From Mycobacterium sp. OTB74 (GTDB lineage Bacteria > Actinomycetota > Actinomycetes > Mycobacteriales > Mycobacteriaceae), in contig NZ_JARXVD010000007.1 in NCBI RefSeq assembly GCF_029892685.1, positions 62,001 to 126,000 on the forward strand: 64,000 nucleotides of DNA, in the 5' to 3' direction. Position numbers and translations under genes: made by a program. This document shows positions 58,058-64,000 of the stretch, in pieces (position 1 is the stretch's first letter; each line of letters starts with the position of its first letter). The notes below the pieces were generated by a model. That model had not been told where the DNA came from. It searched no databases and was given only the letters and a program-made list of their open reading frames with translations.

Positions 58058-59466
58058 GTACGGATCTCGGGCTTGAGCGCGCCCAGGTGACGCTCCTTGA
58101 GCACGCCACCCCACAACCCGACGCCATAGGCGATGTCGTCGAGCCGCTTGAGCACCAGATACGTCAACAGCCCAACCCGCTGAACTTCCTCGTCGACCGC
58201 CTGCTGCCGCCGAACCCAGTCGACAACACCGTCCACCACGGCAGCGATCAGCACCACATGCCGCCATCGGCGGAACAAGCAGGCCAACACCATGGCCACC
58301 GGCCAGTAGTGCCGACAGAGCGCCGCGGCGAGCTGCAACGCCGCCGCCCATAGCCCCTGCGCGGCCACCGCCGCGACCTCGCGGGGCTCGGTTTCAACGG
58401 AACGCAGCGAGTTTGCGATGCGTTTGCCCGTGATTGCCGCCACGATAGTCGAGGCCAGATAACCGACGCCCGAACCCATGGCCAGCAGCACCCACACCAC
58501 CAGCGTCCATCCGGAGATGACCAGCGGCGCGGTCTTGCCCGGATGACGCAGCGCCAACGGTGCGGCCGATGATCCGTAGAAAGCCTTGCGGGTGAACCAC
58601 TCTCGCAGATCGGTGCGGTGCTCGTGGGCGACCAGCGCGATCGGCTCGTACCGTAACCTGGCACCTGCCTCGATGAACCGCCAGCACAGGTCCACGTCTT
58701 CGCCGCACTGCAGCGTCTCGTCGAAGCCGCCGACTTCGTCCAACACCGACCGCCGGCAGATGATCGCCGCGCTCGGGACGTAGGCCACCGGGCCGTAGGG
58801 CACCACAGGTGCCTCGCGGATTCCCAGATCGAGCGAGGAGCGCACGGCCTCGTACCGGGCGATCAGATTCTCGGGCTCACGCAGCCCTACGATGCGCGGG
58901 GCTACCAACGCCACGGCCGGGTCACAAAAGTGCCCCAGAAGCGCTTCTAGCCACCCGCGACGGGGCACCACGTCCGAGTCCAGGAACGCGACGAAGTCTG
59001 TCTCGCAGGCCGCCAGCCCGGTGTTGCGGGCTGCGGCCGGTCCGCGACTGACGTCATGGTGCAGTACCCGCACGTCGCAGTGGTGGCCTTCCAGATCAGC
59101 GGCCATCAGCGGTACCGCCGACCCGTCGTCAACAACCACCACGCGCAGTCCGCGCAACGCCCCGAGCAGTCGTACCACGCCAATTGCGTTGTCGCGCACC
59201 GGGATGACGATGGTGACGTCGCGGTACGACGGCCCCGTCGCCGGGCGTGGATGGGCGACGGTGGCGTCCAGCAAAGTGCGGGCCAGCTGCGCACTCTGCG
59301 CGTCATGCACCTCTAAGCGGCCGCCGTCGAGCATGGTCTGCGCCGCGGGTGCAAGCTTCAGCAAGCGGGTCGGCGACCCGCCGAGCAGCGCCGAACCCTC
59401 GCCGAGCACCTTGACCCGTCGATCCACCTGGACGACAAACCCATCGGGCAGCCTTGGACCCGTCAT
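58054..59466 (-). CDS. mftF: Mycofactocin glycosyltransferase MftF
   Basis: 470 residues from the ATG at 59466, the same length as Rv0696. An N-terminal segment with [12 protein letters not shown] precedes a GT2 domain ([20 protein letters not shown], and [10 protein letters not shown]). Membrane-associated helices follow in the C-terminal third (residues about 310-420). It adds beta-1,4-linked glucose units to premycofactocin. It lies 13 bp after mftE. Confidence 0.94.
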   Translation of the reverse strand: MTGPRLPDGFVVQVDRRVKVLGEGSALLGGSPTRLLKLAPAAQTMLDGGRLEVHDAQSAQLARTLLDATVAHPRPATGPSYRDVTIVIPVRDNAIGVVRLLGALRGLRVVVVDDGSAVPLMAADLEGHHCDVRVLHHDVSRGPAAARNTGLAACETDFVAFLDSDVVPRRGWLEALLGHFCDPAVALVAPRIVGLREPENLIARYEAVRSSLDLGIREAPVVPYGPVAYVPSAAIICRRSVLDEVGGFDETLQCGEDVDLCWRFIEAGARLRYEPIALVAHEHRTDLREWFTRKAFYGSSAAPLALRHPGKTAPLVISGWTLVVWVLLAMGSGVGYLASTIVAAITGKRIANSLRSVETEPREVAAVAAQGLWAAALQLAAALCRHYWPVAMVLACLFRRWRHVVLIAAVVDGVVDWVRRQQAVDEEVQRVGLLTYLVLKRLDDIAYGVGLWGGVLKERHLGALKPEIRT

Positions 59467-59479
59467 ATTCTGGTCGCCT

Positions 59480-60274
59480 TCACGCCAGCATCCCCCCACT
59501 ACCCGGCGCCCAGGCGCCGATTCGGCGGACGCAGGTTTGCACCATCTCTGCAAAGATACGGGCGCCCTCGGCGGCGGTCGCCGTCGTGGGGTCGCCCAGC
59601 ACACCAACCGGGCTGACAGCCGCCACCCCGCCGCTGCGCATCACCGGAAGCAGCTCGCGCAGAGGCGCGGTGTTGCCCGGCACGGTTTCCGACAACCAGA
59701 CGTCGCCGGGTGAAATATGTAGCAGTACAGACGTTTCGGTATGCCCCGCATGAGCGTCGGCTCCCGCAGCCGCGCACGGGTACCAGGCCACGTCCCGCCC
59801 CTCGGAGCGCAACAGCGAAGTCGCAGCCGTCAGCGCGGCCACATTGCCCCCGTGTCCGTTGACGAACACCACCCGGGACGCCCAGTTGCAGGCCGAACGG
59901 CCGAACTCCACCAGCAAATGTTCCAAAGCGGCCAGTCCGATCGAGACGGTGCCCGGGAAACCCTCATGCTCGCCACTGGCGCCATAGGCGATGGCCGGCG
60001 CCACCGTCCACGCCGTCGACCCATCGAGGAGCTCGGCGGCGGCAACGGACACAGCGATGGCGATCCTAGTGTCGGTGTCCAGTGGCAGGTGCGGCCCATG
60101 CTGCTCGGTAGAACCTAGCGGGACGATCACGCAAGGCTGCAGGGATCGCAGGTGCCTCGACGTCGAGTTCCCGAGCTCGCATGGGAAGGCCACCCGCCGA
60201 TGGTAAGCCGAATTAGCCTGGAGTGCGCCAATTGTTGACGTATCGGCAACAATTGGTGGACAAAGAGCGAACAA
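59480..60274 (-). CDS. mftE: Mycofactocin peptidase MftE (creatininase family)
   Basis: 264 residues if TTG 60274 is used (GGAATCC upstream), or 237 from GTG 60193. The conserved NSAYHRR segment lies between, which favours the longer form. Metal-binding motifs: [26 protein letters not shown] and the HAGHTETS loop; the C-terminus [20 protein letters not shown] matches MftE. It releases the AHDP dipeptide from modified MftA. A 29-bp palindrome overlaps the extreme 5' end of the long form. Confidence 0.92.
   Translation of the reverse strand: MFALCPPIVADTSTIGALQANSAYHRRVAFPCELGNSTSRHLRSLQPCVIVPLGSTEQHGPHLPLDTDTRIAIAVSVAAAELLDGSTAWTVAPAIAYGASGEHEGFPGTVSIGLAALEHLLVEFGRSACNWASRVVFVNGHGGNVAALTAATSLLRSEGRDVAWYPCAAAGADAHAGHTETSVLLHISPGDVWLSETVPGNTAPLRELLPVMRSGGVAAVSPVGVLGDPTTATAAEGARIFAEMVQTCVRRIGAWAPGSGGMLA
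60228..60256. promoter_or_regulatory. Inverted repeat at the 5' end of mftE
   Basis: CCAATTGTTG and CAACAATTGG are perfect 10-bp arms around a 9-bp spacer, in the gap between mftD and the conserved part of mftE. Its TTGTTG core resembles the CAGTTGTCG arms upstream of mftA. It could be a second regulator site for an internal promoter or an RNA hairpin. Confidence 0.45.
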
Positions 60275-60370
60275 TCACCGGATTCCAAGGGTCCAACTCA
60301 CCACGCCAGCCACGGCAGCCACGCGCGTTTCAGTAGTGCCGTCGACATTCGCGATCGGGTCAGCGCCGGT

Positions 60371-61555
60371 TCAACTACGTGGAACGCCCAGAGTCCGGGT
60401 GAAACCCTCCGGCACCAGAACGTCATCGGGACCGAGGTCATGCACCGACGCCTTGCCCAGACCGCGCAGCGCCGAATCGATGCCGCCGTGCATGATGTCG
60501 AGCACGTTCTCCACACCGGTTTGGCCTTCGGCCGCCAAGCCCCACAGGTACGCCCGGCCGATCATCACCGCGCGGGCACCCAGGGCCAGCGCCTTGACCA
60601 CGTCGCTGCCGCGCCGGATGCCGCCGTCCAGCAACACCTCGACCTGTTCGCCGACCGCGTCGGCGATAGCCGGCAGACAACGAATCGAGGCCGGGGTGCT
60701 GTCCAGGTTGTTACCACCGTGGTTGGACACCGAGATGGCCGAAACACCTGCATCCACAGCACGTTTGGCGTCGTCGACCCGGACGATGCCCTTGAGCATG
60801 AACGGCCCGCCCCACAACTCCCGCAACCAGGCGATGTCTTCCCAGGTCGGAGCCGGGGTACCCATCCACTCGCCGTAAGCCTGGAAGAACGGCGGGCCGG
60901 CCTCACCCTTGGCACCCTGGTTGGGCACCGAAAGGGCCGGTGGCCGCAGGGTCTTGGCCCACTGGAAGAACCACCGCGGCTTGGTCATGACCTCGGGGCT
61001 CATCTTGATGATGGTCTTGAGATCCATCTTCTCCGGGATCTTCGGGCTGCCCCAGTCCCGGCCGTGCGAGAAGCTCCAGTCGGTGGTGACGATCAGGCCT
61101 ACCGCACCGGCGGCGCGGGCACGCTCGACCCGAGCGGCGATCGCATCACGGTCACCGAGCCAGTACACCTGGAAGAAGGTCTTGGGGTTCACCGCAACGA
61201 CCTCTTCGATTGGCTTGCTGGCAAAGGAGGACAGGCCCATGGCGGTGCCACGAGCGGCAGCGGCTCGCGCCACCGCCACCTCGCCGTCCGGGTGCACAGC
61301 CTGAACACCCGTCGGCGAGATCACCACCGGCAGCGAAATTTCTTGCCCCATGACGGTTGTCGCCAGGTCGCGCTTGTCCAGCGCGCCGATGACGTGCGGG
61401 GCGAAGCCCAGCTCGCCGAACGCCTCTACGTTGTCGGAGACGGTCAAGCCCTTTTCGCTCGCCGAGATCAGCGAGGAGTAGGCGGACTTGGGCAGTCGCT
61501 TCTTGGCGCGCTGCTGCGCGATGGCGACGGTTTCGAACCAGGTATCACGAGCCAT
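60371..61555 (-). CDS. mftD: Mycofactocin system FMN oxidase MftD (LldD1-like)
   Basis: 394 residues of the FMN-dependent alpha-hydroxyacid dehydrogenase family: VISPTGVQAVHPDGEVAVAR, the active-site SVSNHGGNNLDSTP with catalytic His, and LLDGGIRRGSDV binding FMN phosphate. MftD oxidatively deaminates AHDP to premycofactocin. It starts 3 bp after the mftC stop, and a gap of about 100 bp separates it from mftE. Confidence 0.95.
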   Translation of the reverse strand: MARDTWFETVAIAQQRAKKRLPKSAYSSLISASEKGLTVSDNVEAFGELGFAPHVIGALDKRDLATTVMGQEISLPVVISPTGVQAVHPDGEVAVARAAAARGTAMGLSSFASKPIEEVVAVNPKTFFQVYWLGDRDAIAARVERARAAGAVGLIVTTDWSFSHGRDWGSPKIPEKMDLKTIIKMSPEVMTKPRWFFQWAKTLRPPALSVPNQGAKGEAGPPFFQAYGEWMGTPAPTWEDIAWLRELWGGPFMLKGIVRVDDAKRAVDAGVSAISVSNHGGNNLDSTPASIRCLPAIADAVGEQVEVLLDGGIRRGSDVVKALALGARAVMIGRAYLWGLAAEGQTGVENVLDIMHGGIDSALRGLGKASVHDLGPDDVLVPEGFTRTLGVPRS

Positions 61556-61558
61556 GAT

Positions 61559-62749
61559 CTATACAGGACTTTCGTTGCAGAATTTCTGGGGGGCTTTAAC
61601 CGGCATGGCCAGCAATTTGAGCGGAATCGGCCCTTTACGGCCGCCGCTGCGCGAATGGTCGATGTGCGACTTGGGCTTTTCGCGATCGGTTGCCAGCGCG
61701 GGCTCACCGAAGCCCTGTACGCATTCGGGGTCGGGACCGTCCATGGGCAGTCCGGTGAAGAATTTGGCCGCCATGCAGCCGCCACGGCAGCTGTCGTAGT
61801 GTCCGCAGCTACCGCAGGCACCGGCCGACTGCGGCTCGCGCAGCTCGCGGAACAACTGCGAGTTCTTCCAGACGTTGTCAAAACCGTTGTCGCTGAGGAT
61901 GTTCCCGGCCAGGAACCGCTCGTGGATGGCGAACGGGCAGGCGTACACATCACCAACCGGGTCGATCAAGCACACCACCCGGCCGGCACCGCAAAGGTTG
62001 AGCCCGGCCAACGCGCCTGGCTCACCGAGCCCGGACAGGTGGAAGAACGAATCGCCGGTGAGCACCCGCTCGCCCTTGGCGACCAGCCAGTTGTAGAGCT
62101 GGACCTGTTGCTCGGCGGTGGGGTGCAGGTCGTCCCAGACGTCGGCGCCGCGGCCCGAGGGGCGCAGCCGGGTGATCCGCAGGGTGGCGCCGTACCGGTC
62201 GGCCAGGGCCTTGAAATCATCGAGTTGATCGACGTTCTGCCGTGTCACCACGACCGAGATCTTGGCGTCCTTGAAGCCCGCGGCAGAAAGGTTCTCCAAC
62301 GCCCGGATGGCCATGGCGAATGAACCCGGCCCGCGCACTGCGTCATTGATCTCGGCAGTGGCGCCGTCGAGTGAAATCTGTACGTCGACATAGTCGCTGG
62401 CGGCCAGCCTGGCGGCCACTTCTTCATCGATGCGAACGCCATTGGTGGAGAACTTGACTCCGACGTGGTGTTCGGTGGCGTAGTCGACCAGCTCCCAGAA
62501 ATCCGACCGTACGGTCGGTTCGCCACCGCCGATGTTCACGTAGAACACCTGCATGCGCTCAAGCTCGTCGATGATGTCCTTGCACTGCTGGGTGGTCAGC
62601 TCGCGCGGGTCGCGCTTGCCCGACGAGGACAGGCAGTGCACGCAGGACAGGTTGCACGCGTAGGTCAGTTCCCAGGTCAGGCAGATTGGCGCGTCGAGGC
62701 CATGCTCGAACTGCTCGATCAGCCGGGGTACGGGTGCCGTGGAGGTCAT
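61559..62749 (-). CDS. mftC: Mycofactocin radical SAM maturase MftC
   Basis: 396 residues. The radical-SAM cluster Cys32-x3-Cys36-x2-Cys39 is in YACNLSCVHC, and GGGEPTVRSDF binds SAM. A SPASM domain with many Cys (CGACGSCGHYDSCRGGC) binds further Fe-S clusters. It decarboxylates and cross-links the C-terminal Val-Tyr of MftA. It overlaps mftB by 4 bp. Confidence 0.97.
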   Translation of the reverse strand: MTSTAPVPRLIEQFEHGLDAPICLTWELTYACNLSCVHCLSSSGKRDPRELTTQQCKDIIDELERMQVFYVNIGGGEPTVRSDFWELVDYATEHHVGVKFSTNGVRIDEEVAARLAASDYVDVQISLDGATAEINDAVRGPGSFAMAIRALENLSAAGFKDAKISVVVTRQNVDQLDDFKALADRYGATLRITRLRPSGRGADVWDDLHPTAEQQVQLYNWLVAKGERVLTGDSFFHLSGLGEPGALAGLNLCGAGRVVCLIDPVGDVYACPFAIHERFLAGNILSDNGFDNVWKNSQLFRELREPQSAGACGSCGHYDSCRGGCMAAKFFTGLPMDGPDPECVQGFGEPALATDREKPKSHIDHSRSGGRKGPIPLKLLAMPVKAPQKFCNESPV

Positions 62750-63078
62750 GGGGCTGTGGATCCTTCTGGGCTGTTCTGGTCCGCCGGCACCAGCATCTTG
62801 GACTGGACCAGTACGGCGAAAGCGTGCAGATACGGAGCTTGCTGATCGTCGTCGATCCCGGCGGCGCGGCAGGCACTACGGACATCCGGGTGCTCGGCCA
62901 GCGAGTTGACCACCTCGACGATGGTTCGGTTCTTCAGAAACGAAAGCTTGCGGGTACCAAAGTGATACAGCAGCGCGCCAAATGGCTCGGGCCGTACCGC
63001 GACCTGGTGGTGCAGCCGCCAGCCGCGGTCGGGATCGAAGGCCTGTGGCCCGGTCCGGGCCGCGGCTGGAGCCGACAT
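62746..63078 (-). CDS. mftB: Mycofactocin RiPP recognition protein MftB
   Basis: 110 residues from the ATG at 63078, 2 bp after the mftA stop; an in-frame ATG 6 codons upstream overlaps mftA. FDPDRGWRLHHQVAVRPEPFGALL and TRKLSFLKNRTIVEVV mark the PqqD-like RiPP recognition fold that presents MftA to MftC. Confidence 0.94.
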   Translation of the reverse strand: MSAPAAARTGPQAFDPDRGWRLHHQVAVRPEPFGALLYHFGTRKLSFLKNRTIVEVVNSLAEHPDVRSACRAAGIDDDQQAPYLHAFAVLVQSKMLVPADQNSPEGSTAP

Positions 63079-63080
63079 GG

Positions 63081-63188
63081 TCAGTAGACCCCACACATGC
63101 CGTCGATCGAGACCTCTTCGACCAGCGTCTCGGTCAGAAGTTCGGTGTTATTTGCAGTGCCAGTCTCAACGTGCTGATTCGAGTCCAT
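63081..63188 (-). CDS. mftA: Mycofactocin precursor peptide MftA
   Basis: 35 residues, with AAAGGGG before the ATG. The leader ends in the invariant core IDGMCGVY immediately before TGA; the final Val-Tyr pair is converted into mycofactocin. The middle part ([16 protein letters not shown]) matches the conserved leader helix. Recognised from the terminal motif and position before mftB. Confidence 0.97.
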   Translation of the reverse strand: MDSNQHVETGTANNTELLTETLVEEVSIDGMCGVY

Positions 63189-63212
63189 GGATCGCCCCTT
63201 TCGCTACCGTGG

Positions 63213-63235
63213 CAGTTGTCGGGACTCGACAACTG
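63213..63235. promoter_or_regulatory. Putative MftR operator between mftA and mftR
   Basis: CAGTTGTCG and CGACAACTG form perfect 9-bp arms around GGACT, in the 101-bp gap between the divergent mftA and mftR genes. Position and symmetry fit a TetR-family operator; MftR has been reported as a repressor of the mft genes. Confidence 0.7.
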
Positions 63236-63289
63236 TGATCCAGGTCGCAACAATATGGCATTGAGTGCCGAAATGGAAGGGCGGGTCTG

Positions 63290-63877
63290 ATGGTCGCCGG
63301 TCGACGCCGTTCCACCACCCAGGACCACATCACCGATGTCGCCCTCGAACTGTTCGCCACCCGGGGCTTCGACGATGTCAGCGTCGACGACGTCGCCCAT
63401 GCCGCCGGGATCTCCCGGCGCACCCTGTTCCGGTACTTCTCCACAAAGAACGCCATCCCCTGGGCCGACTTCGACGCACACCTGGAGCACCTAAGGGACC
63501 TGCTCGATACGGTCCCGCAGGACATCCCGCTGGATGCGGCATTGCGGTCAGCACTGTTGGCATTCAACAGCTTTGACGAATCCGAAACGCCCCGGCACCG
63601 CCGGCGGATGCGGGTGATCCTGCAAACCGACGCGCTGCAGGCCTACTCGATGACCATGTACGCCGGCTGGCGCGGCGTAATCGCGGTGTTCGTCGCGAAA
63701 CGGCTGGACATCAAATCGACCGACCTGGTGCCGCAGACCGTGGCGTGGACTGTGCTCGGGGTGGCGCTGACCGCCTACGAGCAATGGCTGGCCGACGAGA
63801 CCGTCATGCTGCCCGACGCACTGGGTCGCGCGTTCGACGTGGTCAGCGCCGGATTACGTGAGCTGAACACATGCTGA
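63290..63877 (+). CDS. mftR: Mycofactocin locus TetR-type regulator MftR
   Basis: 195 residues. N-terminal helix-turn-helix: [19 protein letters not shown], then [14 protein letters not shown]. The C-terminal domain binds the effector; long-chain acyl-CoAs have been reported for MftR. It is divergent from mftA, sharing a palindromic control region. Confidence 0.92.
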   Translation: MVAGRRRSTTQDHITDVALELFATRGFDDVSVDDVAHAAGISRRTLFRYFSTKNAIPWADFDAHLEHLRDLLDTVPQDIPLDAALRSALLAFNSFDESETPRHRRRMRVILQTDALQAYSMTMYAGWRGVIAVFVAKRLDIKSTDLVPQTVAWTVLGVALTAYEQWLADETVMLPDALGRAFDVVSAGLRELNTC

Positions 63878-63934
63878 GTCAAAAATTTTCCGGCCAGCCG
63901 TCGGAAAACCGCCGCCCGGCGCGACGATAAGGGT

Positions 63935-64000
63935 GTGGGCGACGAATCAGACGATGACGCTCCGCAGACACTGCTGGCGCTGTACGACGAGGCGCTACCT
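63935..64000 (+). CDS. Start of a probable ECF-type sigma factor gene, truncated by window end
   Basis: 22 codons from GTG with AAGG shortly before it. DESDDDAPQTLLALYDEALP resembles the start of region 2 in ECF sigma factors (TLLALYDEALPEVYGYL-type). Too little is present for a firm call. Confidence 0.5.
   Translation, partial: MGDESDDDAPQTLLALYDEALP

Noticed and set aside
60440..62323. A 627-codon open frame on the plus strand opposite mftD and mftC.
   Set aside because: It is antisense to two securely identified genes, has no ribosome-binding site or recognisable motif, and such frames are common in high-GC DNA because of codon-position bias.

Overview
The window is high-GC chromosomal DNA from a Mycobacterium, most likely a free-living, fast-growing Mycolicibacterium-type species. 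Gene order is the mirror image of the M. tuberculosis Rv0691-Rv0753 region: mmsA-fadE9-mmsB, sigL-rslA, map-adk-secY, tandem LCM-type methyltransferases, sppA, the spc and S10 ribosomal clusters, sulfatase plus FGE between the two ribosomal clusters, and the mycofactocin locus. The shared backbone is interrupted by several insertions not part of that order as I recall it. No rRNA, tRNA, CRISPR array or intact IS element was seen.

Layout: 1-3.5 kb valine catabolism (5'-truncated mmsA, fadE9, mmsB). 3.5-6.4 kb a HAD hydrolase and a NarL/DevS-like two-component pair. 6.4-12.6 kb a minus-strand series sigL - rslA - TPP enzyme - SRPBCC protein - KAS III-like protein - HisC-like aminotransferase - marR. 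Both sigL and the TPP gene are preceded by TGAACC-N16-CGT promoters of the type described for M. tuberculosis SigL. 12.6-15.4 kb map-adk-secY. 15.6-19.4 kb four tandem methyltransferases. 19.6-21.4 kb sppA. 21.9-26.4 kb the spc cluster, split in two by an internal terminator and promoter. 26.6-27.3 kb an RbpA gene away from its usual place, and a transposase remnant. 27.3-35.5 kb a sulfur module: YeiH-type transporter, formylglycine-generating enzyme and two large sulfatases, one of them a Tat lipoprotein, with a dead LuxR-type regulator between the sulfatases. 35.9-38.4 kb two exported alpha/beta hydrolases. 38.5-45.1 kb a four-gene polysaccharide-synthase operon (BcsB-like, polytopic partner, processive GT2, GT-C-like protein), with every junction overlapping by 4 bp. 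45.2-50.9 kb the S10 cluster. 51-56.7 kb accessory genes: DUF4442, an interrupted membrane gene, SnoaL-like, lipoprotein carboxylesterase, P450, TetR and a broken MFS pump. 56.7-63.9 kb the complete mycofactocin locus mftABCDEFG with divergent mftR, then the start of an ECF-sigma-like gene.

Strongest new points: (i) the SigL-type promoter in front of the TPP/SRPBCC/KAS/aminotransferase cassette, which suggests a sigma-L-controlled small-molecule pathway; (ii) the BcsB/GT2 operon, a candidate beta-glucan or other exopolysaccharide synthase; (iii) three ribosomal transcription units sharing one promoter architecture, including an identical GGTTGCC at the same distance from the -10 element; (iv) enzymes with altered catalytic residues (KAS III His to Asn; secretory lipase Ser to Ala); (v) a displaced RbpA. 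Functions are assigned from motif recognition and remembered synteny. No alignment or database search was possible.
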